Source of the DNA: Sphingobium lactosutens
Lineage (GTDB): Bacteria; Pseudomonadota; Alphaproteobacteria; Sphingomonadales; Sphingomonadaceae
Reading direction: 5' to 3'
Assembly: GCF_013393185.1 (NCBI RefSeq)
Contig: NZ_QJQX01000085.1
Span: 1 to 64,000, forward strand
Length of the DNA: 64,000 nucleotides
A model generated the notes under the pieces. It saw only the letters and a program-made list of their open reading frames with translations, did no database searches and was not told the origin of the DNA. Made by a program: the position numbers and the translations under genes. Below, piece by piece: positions 1 through 8,646 of the stretch. Positions within the stretch are counted from its first letter, which is position 1; each line of letters begins with the position of its first letter.

Positions 1-7
1 GTCTCGC

Positions 8-868
8 TCATGAGTGGAAGACCACGGTTTTGTTATTGTTGAGGAACAGTCGTCCCTCGAGGAACCAAGCGACCGCGCGGGCGAGGACGCGGCGCTCGAT
101 GTCGCGTCCTTTCTGGACGAGGGCATCGGCGCTATGCTCGTGGCCGATGCGTTCGACATCCTGCTCGATGATGGGGCCTTCGTCGAGGTCGGAGGTGACG
201 AAGTGGGCGGTTGCGCCGATGAGCTTGACCCCGCGGCCGAACGCCTGGTGGTAGGGCTTTGCGCCCTTGAACCCGGGCAGGAAGCTGTGGTGGATGTTGA
301 TGCAGCGGCCCGAGAGGAAGGTGGCAAGGTCGTCGGAGAGGATCTGCATGTAGCGGGCCAGGACGATGAGTTCGGCGCCGCTCTGCTCGACGATCGCCTT
401 GATCTGCGCTTCCTGCTGGGACTTGGTGTCCTTGGTGATGGGGAGGTGGTGGAAGGGGGTGTCGCCCAGGTCCATGGCGCAATAGGTTTCGCGCGGGTGG
501 TTGGAGATGATGCCGACCACGTCCATGTCGAGTTCGCCGATGCGCTTGCGGTAGAGGAGGTCGACGAGGCAATGGTCGAACTTGGAGGCGAGCAGGAGGA
601 CCTTGGTGCGCTGTTCGCGGGGCCGGATCTTCCATTCCATGCCGAAGGCCTCGGCGATGGCGGCGAACTCGCTGGCGAGGGCTTGGCTGTCCTGTTCCTC
701 GGGCATGCCGAACACGACGCGCATGAAGAAGCGGCCGGTGTCGGCGTCATCGAACTGGTTGGCCTCGACGATGTTGCCGTTGAACTTGAAGAGGTGGCCG
801 CTCACCCGGGCGACGATGCCAGGTCGGTTGGCGCAGGAGAGGGTGAGGATATAGGGCAGGTCAGCCAT
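8..868 (-). CDS. purU: Formyltetrahydrofolate deformylase PurU
   Basis: Hydrolyses 10-formyl-THF to formate and free THF in the cytosol. The 286-residue protein has an N-terminal ACT domain (about residues 1-85, beginning with [20 protein letters not shown]) and a C-terminal formyltransferase-fold domain. The catalytic set of the family is visible: [20 protein letters not shown] carries the Asn and His, and the conserved Asp lies in [12 protein letters not shown]. The start at 868 is the only ATG that leads directly into the ACT domain; a longer reading frame upstream has no family similarity. It lies 73 bases downstream of the O-demethylase-like gene in the same direction, so formate release fits recycling of THF loaded with methyl groups. 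Family assignment is firm; the link to demethylation is inferred. Confidence 0.93.
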   Translation of the reverse strand: MADLPYILTLSCANRPGIVARVSGHLFKFNGNIVEANQFDDADTGRFFMRVVFGMPEEQDSQALASEFAAIAEAFGMEWKIRPREQRTKVLLLASKFDHCLVDLLYRKRIGELDMDVVGIISNHPRETYCAMDLGDTPFHHLPITKDTKSQQEAQIKAIVEQSGAELIVLARYMQILSDDLATFLSGRCINIHHSFLPGFKGAKPYHQAFGRGVKLIGATAHFVTSDLDEGPIIEQDVERIGHEHSADALVQKGRDIERRVLARAVAWFLEGRLFLNNNKTVVFHS

Positions 869-891
869 GTCATGGGTCCGCAATGAGGCTG

Positions 892-910
892 CCGGCGCCA
901 CGGGCGCCGG
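892..910 (-). other. Intercistronic GC hairpin
   Basis: A perfect 8-bp inverted repeat (CCGGCGCC, 3-nt loop, GGCGCCGG) sits between the O-demethylase-like gene and purU. No T-run follows on either strand, so it may tune the relative mRNA levels of the two genes rather than end transcription. The role is inference only. Confidence 0.45.
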
Positions 911-941
911 GAGCATGTTTGTCAGCTTGGAAGGGCTCGGC

Positions 942-2216
942 TCAGTATTTGTGGAGATCGTCGCGCCTGTTGTCCTGGTAGGGGGCAGGGGCGACGGTCG
1001 CCCGGATTTCCTTTTGTGGCTGCCCGGGGTTGCCCCAGGTGACCACGACCTCGGTGCCTGGCTCTGCTGATTCCGGCTCGATGCAGACGAGCGAGAGCAT
1101 CTCGCGGAAGTAGTAGCTATAGCCGCGTGAGGTGGCGGCGCCAACGACCCGGTCGCCGCGCAGCACCTTGTCAACGGTCATGGTGGCGCGCTGCTCGCGG
1201 GGCATTTCCATGAACTGGTAGGGCGTGGCTTCCTTGCGGAAGAGCGAGGCATAGACATCGGCGACATCCTGCGCATTCCACACCAGGGTCCGCATCACCC
1301 GCCCGGGTGTTTCGGCTTCCTTCTCGAGGGCAGCGCGCCCGATGAAGTCATGATCGAAGCGGATGTTCTTGCCCCAACCCAGCTCGATGGGGCTGCGATA
1401 ATATTCGCTGACGTCGCTGGCCTCGTAGCTGCCGTTGACGCTGAAGGTGGCGAAGCCGCCGCCGAGCGACCGGAAGAACTCCTCGCGATAGCTGTCCATG
1501 TCCTTGCCGAAGACGGCAGGGAGATAATCGAGGACGGCGGTAGGGAAGCAGGCTTCAAGATGGCCGACATTGCTGGCGCGACCGCCCAGGCGCCGCAGGC
1601 CGTGCTTTTCGCCGGCCTTGAGCAGGGTGGCATAGACTTCCTCGGCATGGGCGCGAGGACCCTGCAGCTCGAAGCCGGGGCCAAAGGACATGCCCTGCCG
1701 CAGCGCGAGCAGCTTGTGGCCGGCGATCTCGATTTCGCCCGAATGCATGAACTTGATGTCGCGCAGGCTGGTGCCCGATACCTCCTCGAGGAGGGCCAGG
1801 GTGTTGGGCCCGGCTACCTGGAAGTTATACCAGTCCTCATGTTCGGAGACGACGTCATAGTTGCCCTGGCGACGGACATAGTCGACCCAGAAGCTGCCGC
1901 GGCCCATGAGCACGAACTCATCCTCGCCTACGCGGGTGAGGATGCCCTCGGCGATGACCTTGCCGTCGGCATTGCAGTGGGTGGCATGCTTGGACTGGAG
2001 GATGTCGAACTTCTTGAACCCGTTGATGACGGTATCGCGCAGCAGGCGCATGGCGTCGGGGCCCTTGAAGCGGCGCTCCCAGATCCAGGACCAGTCGCCG
2101 ATCGAGCAGGTCCGCTTCCAGGACATGCTTTCATCGATCCAGTCGGTAAACTCGATCTCGCCAAAGCGGCTGGTGATATAGCCGGGCGGCATGAAGCGCA
2201 TATCGGCGACGTTCAT
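942..2216 (-). CDS. THF-dependent aromatic O-demethylase-like protein (LigM/DesA, GcvT fold)
   Basis: A 424-residue aminomethyltransferase-fold protein. From my memory of LigM, it shares blocks with that family: [14 protein letters not shown] near residue 23, [39 protein letters not shown] near residue 280, and the C-terminal [13 protein letters not shown]. LigM and DesA move the methyl group of vanillate, 3-O-methylgallate or syringate to THF; the substrate here cannot be read from the sequence. AAGGAAG lies just upstream of the ATG. It is flanked by purU and a TonB receptor in the same direction, which suggests uptake, demethylation and THF recycling in one unit. A plain glycine-cleavage T protein is less likely, because no gcvH or gcvP is present. 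Confidence 0.75.
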   Translation of the reverse strand: MNVADMRFMPPGYITSRFGEIEFTDWIDESMSWKRTCSIGDWSWIWERRFKGPDAMRLLRDTVINGFKKFDILQSKHATHCNADGKVIAEGILTRVGEDEFVLMGRGSFWVDYVRRQGNYDVVSEHEDWYNFQVAGPNTLALLEEVSGTSLRDIKFMHSGEIEIAGHKLLALRQGMSFGPGFELQGPRAHAEEVYATLLKAGEKHGLRRLGGRASNVGHLEACFPTAVLDYLPAVFGKDMDSYREEFFRSLGGGFATFSVNGSYEASDVSEYYRSPIELGWGKNIRFDHDFIGRAALEKEAETPGRVMRTLVWNAQDVADVYASLFRKEATPYQFMEMPREQRATMTVDKVLRGDRVVGAATSRGYSYYFREMLSLVCIEPESAEPGTEVVVTWGNPGQPQKEIRATVAPAPYQDNRRDDLHKY

Positions 2217-2258
2217 TCTAACTTCCTTTCTTCACGGCGCTCTTGCCGCCTGTGTCTG

Positions 2259-2284
2259 GGGCGGTGGGGGCAGGCCCACCGCCC
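2259..2284 (-). terminator. Strong intergenic hairpin after the TonB receptor gene
   Basis: A perfect 10-bp inverted repeat (GGGCGGTGGG and CCCACCGCCC, 6-nt loop) lies in the 74-bp gap between the receptor and the O-demethylase-like gene. No T-tract follows on the minus strand. It could be a partial terminator or an mRNA-stabilising stem giving high receptor and lower enzyme levels. Confidence 0.5.
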
Positions 2285-2290
2285 GGATTG

Positions 2291-4501
2291 TCAGAAGCGG
2301 TAGCCCACTTCCACGCCGTACATACGCGGATCGCCCAATACGCCGCCGGTCAGGCCGCCGAAGGGCAGGCTGTAGAAGGCCTGCGCCGCGGTATAATATG
2401 TCTTGTTGGTCAGGTTGGTGCCGAACACCGCCACCCGCAGGTTGGAGCCCCCGATCTTGTCGAAGGTGATGCGGCCGCCCAGCACGCCATAGCCCGGGAT
2501 GACTTCGCCCGGCAGGGGCGGGCGGTCCTGGCGAATGACGCTGGAGGTGTGGAAGTAATCGGCCTGTGCACTGACCTCGCCGATATTCTCGGGCACCGGC
2601 AGGATGACGCGGCCAGAGAGCCGGTAGTTCCACTTGGGCACATAGGCGAAGGGCGGGATGCCCGTCAGCGTGCCGTCGTTGAACTCCTTGTACTTGGCAT
2701 CGGTATATCCCACGAAGCCGGTCAGTTCGATCGCCCGGATGGGGCTGACGAACAGTTCTGCCTGGGCGCCATTGATATGGGCCTTGGCGGCGTTGAACAG
2801 GGTACGGACCGGGGTGGTGCCAATGACGGTGAAGACGTTGCGCTGGATGTCCTCGTAGATGGAGTGGAAGGCGGACATGGAGGTGCGGTAGCGCATGCCG
2901 CCCAGGCGACCCTGGCTCTTGAAGCCGATCTCATAGTCGGTGAGGATCTCGGGCCTCAACTCGGTGAAGGTGGCAGGGGTAGTGGCGCCGCCATTGAAGC
3001 CGCCACTGCGGTAGCCGCGCCGGTTGGTGACATAGAGGAGGGTGTCGGCGTCGGGCTTGTAGTTGAGGCTCAGCGTCCAGGTCGGCTTCTTGAAGGTGGC
3101 CGACTTGCCGGTGTTGAGTGCGACGGCCGTGGGGCTCGACTGGGCATATTGGTAGACGTTGCGATCGTCGATCGTGTAGCGCGCGCCGGCCGTCATGCTG
3201 AGCTTCTGGCTCAGATGATAGTCAACCTGGGCGAAGAGCGACTTGCTCTCATTGGTGGCACGGTCGAGTGGGCTGATCAGGAAGGGGCTTGCGAACACAC
3301 TGTTGAAGGTGGTGCTCGTCGCCTGCTCCCAGAAGAAATAGGCACCAGCGATATAGTCGAGCTTGTCGTCGAGCGCCTTGCCCGAGACCTGGAACTCGTT
3401 GGTCACCTGCTCGGCCTTGACCTTGACCCGCTGGATGAGGGTGTTGATCGGCAGCGAGGCATCTGCGGTGTCGTCGCTCCTGATCCGGCGATAGTTGAAG
3501 ATGTTCTTGAGGGTGACGTCCCCGGCCTCGAGCGTCGAGGTGTTGGTTACGCCATAGTTGGAGGAACGGCTCGGGGAGTCGGTGAACTGGGCGACGCGTC
3601 GACGGTCGGCCTGCTGGGCGGCAAGGGCGGCCAGACGCACGGAGAGCGGGTTAACCGGGGAGTTGATGGCGGGGTTGACGGCAATGACGGTGACGCCGCC
3701 GTCGTTGCTGTGCCCCTTGAAGCCATCGACGATGGTGACATTGCGAAACTGGTCGGAGGGCTCGAGGAGCAGCGATACACGGAAGGAGTCCGAGTGATCG
3801 GTGCGCAGTTCGTTGCCGGTGGTGGCATTGGTGAGCCAGCCGTCGCGGCGGGTCAGGTTGCCCGCCAGGCGCAGGGCGACCTTGTCGCCGAGCGGGACGT
3901 TGAGCGCCCCTTGCAACTCGCGGCGGTCATAGTTGCCATAGGTGCCCTGGACATAGCCTTCGACCTTGCCGAGCTTGGGCGCCTCGGGGGCGATCAGGAT
4001 CGCACCGCCTGTGTGGTTACGGCCGAAGAGGGTGCCCTGTGGCCCCGACACAACCTGGATGGAACTCAGGTCATAGAAAAGCTTGCCGCTGCCCTGAGGG
4101 CGGGCCTGCACGGCCTCGGCGAAATAGAGGCCCACCGCCGGGTCCGAGGTGGGAAGGCCCGAGGTCTCGATCTGACCGCGAATGATGAAGCTCACGGTCG
4201 ACTGACGCCCTTGCACAGGATAGGTGCGCACTTCAGGTGCGACGCGGCCAAGGTCGGCGACCGAGGAGATGTTGGCGCGCTGCAACTGGTCGCCGCTGAC
4301 CGCGGTCACAGACACAGGAACATCGACGATCGACTCGTCACGCCGCCGGGCGGTCACGACAATATTGTCCAATCCGTTCACAGAACCTGCTGACGTGCCT
4401 GCAGGAACAGAATCCTGACCGTAAACCGACCCGCTTGCCATGCCGACTAGCGCCATCAAGCAGAAGCCGCTGGTGTACCTGTATTTCTCGCGCACCTTCA
4501 T
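2291..4501 (-). CDS. TonB-dependent outer membrane receptor
   Basis: A 736-residue outer membrane receptor. It has an N-terminal signal region ending near VYGQ, a TonB-box-like DNIVVTARRRDES around residues 45-57, and a plug domain with VVSGPQGTLFGRNHTGGAIL. A long beta-barrel follows, ending in GVEVGYRF with the terminal Phe typical of outer membrane proteins. Such receptors import large or scarce ligands using TonB energy. In sphingomonads many serve aromatic or lignin-derived compounds rather than siderophores. The position upstream of an O-demethylase-like gene suggests a methoxy-aromatic ligand, but that is inference. The ATG at 4501 is chosen because it begins the signal peptide. Confidence 0.9.
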   Translation of the reverse strand: MKVREKYRYTSGFCLMALVGMASGSVYGQDSVPAGTSAGSVNGLDNIVVTARRRDESIVDVPVSVTAVSGDQLQRANISSVADLGRVAPEVRTYPVQGRQSTVSFIIRGQIETSGLPTSDPAVGLYFAEAVQARPQGSGKLFYDLSSIQVVSGPQGTLFGRNHTGGAILIAPEAPKLGKVEGYVQGTYGNYDRRELQGALNVPLGDKVALRLAGNLTRRDGWLTNATTGNELRTDHSDSFRVSLLLEPSDQFRNVTIVDGFKGHSNDGGVTVIAVNPAINSPVNPLSVRLAALAAQQADRRRVAQFTDSPSRSSNYGVTNTSTLEAGDVTLKNIFNYRRIRSDDTADASLPINTLIQRVKVKAEQVTNEFQVSGKALDDKLDYIAGAYFFWEQATSTTFNSVFASPFLISPLDRATNESKSLFAQVDYHLSQKLSMTAGARYTIDDRNVYQYAQSSPTAVALNTGKSATFKKPTWTLSLNYKPDADTLLYVTNRRGYRSGGFNGGATTPATFTELRPEILTDYEIGFKSQGRLGGMRYRTSMSAFHSIYEDIQRNVFTVIGTTPVRTLFNAAKAHINGAQAELFVSPIRAIELTGFVGYTDAKYKEFNDGTLTGIPPFAYVPKWNYRLSGRVILPVPENIGEVSAQADYFHTSSVIRQDRPPLPGEVIPGYGVLGGRITFDKIGGSNLRVAVFGTNLTNKTYYTAAQAFYSLPFGGLTGGVLGDPRMYGVEVGYRF

Positions 4502-4984
4502 TCTCCCTCATGAACTTCGCAAAGTTCGCCCTACTTGCTGTTCCCGCAGTTCTCACGCCGCGGATTGTTACACTGATGCCCGGCGATGATTCCATCGCAG
4601 CATTCAGTCTTGCCAAGAGTGCATGCACTTTATCGATTGGTCAACCATAGAATGTTCCGCGATCTTGGTCGCCGTTGATGCGCACGCTTCGGCGGCTTGA
4701 CGGCCTGGTTTCGGCCCGCGTTCGCCATAGTTAAAGACAGAGGAGGGCGGAAATCCGCGCTAAAACAGAAGAAAGGGAGGCGGACTTTGCCTTGATCGGC
4801 CCAGCTATGGAAGGCAAAAATGCACAAACTGCATGCAGCCTGTTGATCAATTTTGTTCCTGAGTGTACACAGCTTGGATTGAAATGAGTGAGGCTCCAAG
4901 TGGGCGCCAAATAGCTCCGTCACGAGGCTGGCATCCGTCTCTCTGTGGCGAGCGGCGACCACGAGGGCGAGATGGAGTTTTCCC
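4502..4984. promoter_or_regulatory. Divergent control region with two TGCATGCA palindromes
   Basis: This 483-bp gap separates the minus-strand receptor operon from the plus-strand catabolic operon. I see no convincing gene in it. It holds a perfect 12-bp palindrome AGTGCATGCACT at 4618-4629, a perfect 10-bp palindrome CTGCATGCAG at 4829-4838 sharing the core TGCATGCA, and a TGGT-N2-ACCA inverted repeat at 4638-4647. These are plausible regulator sites for one or both operons. No regulator gene is adjacent, so the binding protein is unknown. Confidence 0.45.
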
Positions 4985-6442
4985 ATGGCATTGAATGTCG
5001 ACCTCCCCGGGACGCGGGAGCTATTTTACGGGGGCGCTTTCCACCAGCCCAAGGGTGGATATGGCAGAACGGTGAATCCAGCCAACGGCGAGGACCTGGG
5101 CCCGGTTGCGATCGCCAATACGGAGGATGTCGATCTTGCGGTGAAGGCTGCTCAGCGCGCGTTCATGGAATGGCGGAGGGTCGAGCCAACGCAGCGCGGT
5201 GCGCTGCTTCGCTCCCTTGCGGAACGCATTCGCTCCGAAGCTGAGTATCTTGGCTGGCTTGATTCCATCAACACGGGCAATCCGATCGCTGAGATGAAGA
5301 AGGATGCGGCTGCAGGCGCCGCATTGATCGATTATTTTGCGGGCATTGCCGGCATGGCCAAGGGCAGCACGATCCCGATGGGGCCGCAGGCGCTTAACTA
5401 CGCTACGCTAGAACCCCTCGGGGTGGTTGCACGGATCGTCGCCTACAATCATCCACTGATGTTTCTCGCCTCACGGCTGGCTGCGCCGTTGGCTACGGGT
5501 AATACGGTCGTTCTCAAGGCTCCAGACCAAGCACCACTCTCTGCATATAGGCTTGCCGAAATCGTCGCAGACATTCTCCCGCGGGGGGTGGTGAACATTC
5601 TCAGCGGCAGCCGCGAATGCGGCGAAGCGCTGGTGGCACACGATCTCGTCAAGAAGGTTACGCTCATCGGCTCCACCGGGACCGGGCGAGCTATCCTTCG
5701 AGGGGCGGCCGACAAGATCATGCCGACACAGTTGGAATTGGGCGGCAAGAATCCCTTCATTATGTGCGATGATGCTGACCTGGACTTAGCGATCGACGGC
5801 GCAATTGCAGGCATGAATTTTGTTTGGGCAGGGCAAAGTTGCGGGTCGACCTCGCGCTGCTTCGTGCATGCATCGATCTACGAAAAAGTGCTGTCGGAAT
5901 TTTCGAAGCGTATCCCCGCTCGGCATCGTTGCGGGGACCCCTCGGACCCTGCGACAACGATGGGCAGCTTGATCAGCAAGGCCCAGTTCGAGAAGGTCAT
6001 CGGCTTCATCGAGGATTCCAAGGCAGAAGGCGCTAGGCTGGTGTGCGGCGGGGGGCGTCCGGCCGAAGAAAAGTTGGCCAATGGCTGGTTTGTCGAGGCC
6101 ACGGTCTTCGCTGACGTCACGCCGCGCATGCGGCTCTTCCGCGAAGAGGTATTCGGGCCGGTCCTTGCGGTCATTCCGTGGGAAGACGAAGATCAACTGG
6201 TATCGATGGTCAATGACAGTGAATATGGCTTGACCGCTGCGATTTGGACGAATGACCTGAAAAAGGCCCATCGCCTCGCTGGGTTGGTCGAGGCCGGCTA
6301 TGTGTGGATCAACCATGTCGGCAGCCACTTCGTTGGAACGGATTTCGGTGGCTACAAATCCTCCGGGCTAGGGCGGGAGGAGGGCTTTTCCGAGCTCATT
6401 GCCTTCACCCAGTCCAAGAACATCCACGTCTCGCTACGCTGA
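4985..6442 (+). CDS. Aldehyde dehydrogenase, NAD(P)-dependent
   Basis: Oxidises an aldehyde to a carboxylate. The 485-residue length is usual for the superfamily. Visible elements are the oxyanion Asn in YNHP (N155), the nucleotide-binding GSTGTGR near residue 229, the general base Glu in LELGGKNP (E251) and the catalytic Cys in AGQSCGSTSR (C286). A GGAG precedes the ATG. It opens a five-gene operon. The next gene is a hydratase-aldolase that would release an aldehyde plus pyruvate, so this enzyme probably oxidises that aldehyde, as NahF does for salicylaldehyde. The true substrate cannot be read from the sequence. Confidence 0.9.
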   Translation: MALNVDLPGTRELFYGGAFHQPKGGYGRTVNPANGEDLGPVAIANTEDVDLAVKAAQRAFMEWRRVEPTQRGALLRSLAERIRSEAEYLGWLDSINTGNPIAEMKKDAAAGAALIDYFAGIAGMAKGSTIPMGPQALNYATLEPLGVVARIVAYNHPLMFLASRLAAPLATGNTVVLKAPDQAPLSAYRLAEIVADILPRGVVNILSGSRECGEALVAHDLVKKVTLIGSTGTGRAILRGAADKIMPTQLELGGKNPFIMCDDADLDLAIDGAIAGMNFVWAGQSCGSTSRCFVHASIYEKVLSEFSKRIPARHRCGDPSDPATTMGSLISKAQFEKVIGFIEDSKAEGARLVCGGGRPAEEKLANGWFVEATVFADVTPRMRLFREEVFGPVLAVIPWEDEDQLVSMVNDSEYGLTAAIWTNDLKKAHRLAGLVEAGYVWINHVGSHFVGTDFGGYKSSGLGREEGFSELIAFTQSKNIHVSLR

Positions 6443-6453
6443 AGGGTGAATAA

Positions 6454-7419
6454 ATGAAAATCACACCGCTGGATATTGAGGGTATCTTTGGGATCGTGCC
6501 GACTCCCGCGATTGAGGGATCCGAGCACTGGTCCGTTGTCGACTCAATCAATTATGATGAAACGGAGAAGATGATTCGGGCGGTGATGGCGGCCGGATGC
6601 GATATGATCGCGACCAATGGAACCTTCGGCGAAGGAGCAACTGTTACCTTCTCTGAACTTAAATCCTTCACCCGCTGCGTCGCTGACGTGATCGGTGGAT
6701 CGCGTCCCTTCTTTGCCGGCGTCACGACGTTGAACACCCGGGAGACGATCGAGCGGGGGCGGGCCATCGTAGATGCGGGAGCCGATGGACTGTTCATCGG
6801 TCGTCCAATGTGGCTTGCCATGGACCAGGCGGCGATCGTTCGCTTCTACCAGGATATCGCTGAAGCGCTGCCCGGCGTCCCTCTCGTGGTCTATGACAAT
6901 GCGCTGACATTCAAGGGCAAGATCTCCACCGAAGCCTATGTTGAACTGGCAGCCATCCCCGAAATCGTCGCGGCGAAGCATACAGGCGGTCCGATTGCAG
7001 AAGACATGCAGGCTGTCGGCCATGACATGCGTGTCCTGCCCCTTTTGGCAAACTGGCATGAGACTGCCAAGGAGCTGCCGGACTTGGCGAGGGCTGCATG
7101 GGCCGGTTCAATTGCTTGCGCCCCGAATGCCGTCATGCGCCAAGCAAGGGCAATACGCGACCGGGACTGGGACTTGGCCAACGATCTTGGCGAGCAGTTC
7201 CGTTGGGCCGAGCGAGTCATGATGCCGGGTGGCGACATGGCCACTTTCATGGATTATTCAATCCAGATTGCCCATTGCCGGTTCAAGACCGCTGGCATTT
7301 TCGATCCAGGTCCAGCCCGCCCGCCTTATCTGTTCCTTCCCGACGACTACCGTGAGGGCGGTCTCGAATGTGGTCGTCGATGGGCTAAGATCGAAGCGGA
7401 ATTCACGCCCGCCCAATAA
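6454..7419 (+). CDS. Hydratase-aldolase of the DapA/NAL superfamily (NahE-like)
   Basis: A class I aldolase of 321 residues. It resembles trans-o-hydroxybenzylidenepyruvate hydratase-aldolase rather than dihydrodipicolinate synthase, with TFGEGATVTFSE near residue 57, TTLNTRETI near 91, GADG and RPMW, the Schiff-base Lys in AAKHTGG (K175) and the C-terminal RPPYLFLPDDYREGG. The family cleaves an aromatic ylidene-pyruvate to an aromatic aldehyde and pyruvate. It starts 11 bases after the aldehyde dehydrogenase gene, which fits a two-step conversion to an aromatic acid. No ring-cleavage dioxygenase is in the window, so the upstream part of the pathway is missing or elsewhere. Confidence 0.82.
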   Translation: MKITPLDIEGIFGIVPTPAIEGSEHWSVVDSINYDETEKMIRAVMAAGCDMIATNGTFGEGATVTFSELKSFTRCVADVIGGSRPFFAGVTTLNTRETIERGRAIVDAGADGLFIGRPMWLAMDQAAIVRFYQDIAEALPGVPLVVYDNALTFKGKISTEAYVELAAIPEIVAAKHTGGPIAEDMQAVGHDMRVLPLLANWHETAKELPDLARAAWAGSIACAPNAVMRQARAIRDRDWDLANDLGEQFRWAERVMMPGGDMATFMDYSIQIAHCRFKTAGIFDPGPARPPYLFLPDDYREGGLECGRRWAKIEAEFTPAQ

Positions 7420-7453
7420 TGGGCACGGATCGTAAAGGGTCGGAGCCGGCGAG

Positions 7454-8614
7454 ATGAGTGACGAAATGCAATCAGAAGCGAGCCTGTTCGATCCGTTGTC
7501 AGTTGGACAACGGAAAAGTCGAAACAGGCTGTTCCTTGCTCCAATGTCGGTCTGCTACGCAGATTCGTCTGGCTTCGTGACCGACGCCCAGATTGAGCAT
7601 TATGGCAGGCGGGCGCTGGGAGGCGTTGGCGTGGTCGTGACCGAAAATTTCGCTGTCTCGCCTGCCGGGCGCCAGTTGCCGGGGCAAACCAACATCTGGT
7701 CCGACGATCACCTGCCCGGTCTTTCCAGGCTGGCGGCAGAAATCAAGCGGCACGGCGCCCTGGCAATCGCGCAGATCGTTCATGCTGGCCGCTATGCGGG
7801 GCCTTGGGGGGACTATGAAGCTCATCCGGGCCTCGCCCCGTCGGCGATTCCATTCCCGCTGCAGCCCGGGCGTATCGTCACGCCCATTGAGATTTCGACG
7901 AAGCAAATCGCCGATGCAATCTGCGCATTTGCGAATGCGGCCCGTCTGGCTCAGTTGGCCGGGTTCGACGGCGTGGAAATTCACGGTGCCCAAGGCTTTC
8001 TAATCTCGCAATTCCTTTCCCCACGCTCGAACAAGCGTCATGACGTCTGGGGCGGGGATCCCGGTCGCCGTTCCCGATTTGCACGGGAGGTGCTCGCGGC
8101 AGTGCGGTCTGCTGTGACCGACGATTTCATCGTTGGGTGGCACATGCTGAGCGACGAACTCATGGAAGGGGGCTATGGATTGGAAGATGCCAAGGCCTTG
8201 GCGTGCGAACTGCAGGCGGGGATAGATTTCCTGATCCCGGTCGCAGGCACGTTCGAAGCATTTCAGCAAACCGAAAACCACGGGCTGATGACCCGTCCCG
8301 CGTTTCAGCTCGAATCCGCGATCCAAATCGCGCAGCTCCTCGACATACCAGTCGTGGCCAATGGGAATCTGGGTACTGCAGCTCACATGGCGGCACTGAT
8401 CGAAAAGGAAGGGATATCGGCCATCGGCCTTGCACGACCGCTTCTTTCTGATCCCGACTGGCCCCGCAAGGTTATTGAAGGCCGAGAAGGCGAAATAAAT
8501 CGATGCAATTGCCAGCCGCCATTGTGTCTGCAGACGCAGTTGTCGGGCGTAAAGTGCAGCGCGTGGCCATCGGCGATCCAAGAGACCGGGCACTATGGCT
8601 ATCAAGACCAGTAA
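7454..8614 (+). CDS. Old-yellow-enzyme family NADH:flavin oxidoreductase
   Basis: A 386-residue single-domain FMN protein of the OYE family, which reduces activated C=C bonds, quinones or enones. Seen are HAGR near residue 109, the long signature beginning HGAQGFLISQFLSP, and the phosphate-binding WGGDPGRRSRFARE. The C-terminal tail has four closely spaced cysteines (about C351, C353, C358, C368), reminiscent of but not identical to the Fe-S cysteines of 2,4-dienoyl-CoA reductases; the second half of such reductases is absent. A GGAG lies ahead of the ATG. It is the middle gene of the aromatic operon, so it may reduce an unsaturated side chain or ring of the pathway intermediate. Confidence 0.85.
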   Translation: MSDEMQSEASLFDPLSVGQRKSRNRLFLAPMSVCYADSSGFVTDAQIEHYGRRALGGVGVVVTENFAVSPAGRQLPGQTNIWSDDHLPGLSRLAAEIKRHGALAIAQIVHAGRYAGPWGDYEAHPGLAPSAIPFPLQPGRIVTPIEISTKQIADAICAFANAARLAQLAGFDGVEIHGAQGFLISQFLSPRSNKRHDVWGGDPGRRSRFAREVLAAVRSAVTDDFIVGWHMLSDELMEGGYGLEDAKALACELQAGIDFLIPVAGTFEAFQQTENHGLMTRPAFQLESAIQIAQLLDIPVVANGNLGTAAHMAALIEKEGISAIGLARPLLSDPDWPRKVIEGREGEINRCNCQPPLCLQTQLSGVKCSAWPSAIQETGHYGYQDQ

Positions 8615-8646
8615 TCTAACCAGCGGTATTCAATTAGGAGATTGAT

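Noticed and set aside
2243-4393. Open frame of 716 codons on the plus strand
   Set aside because: It is antisense to the TonB receptor, whose motifs and length are clear; the plus-strand translation shows no family pattern and is a GC-driven shadow.
4630-4986. Minus-strand frame of 118 codons in the divergent control region
   Set aside because: No similarity and it overlaps the palindromes and the aldehyde dehydrogenase leader; treated as non-coding.
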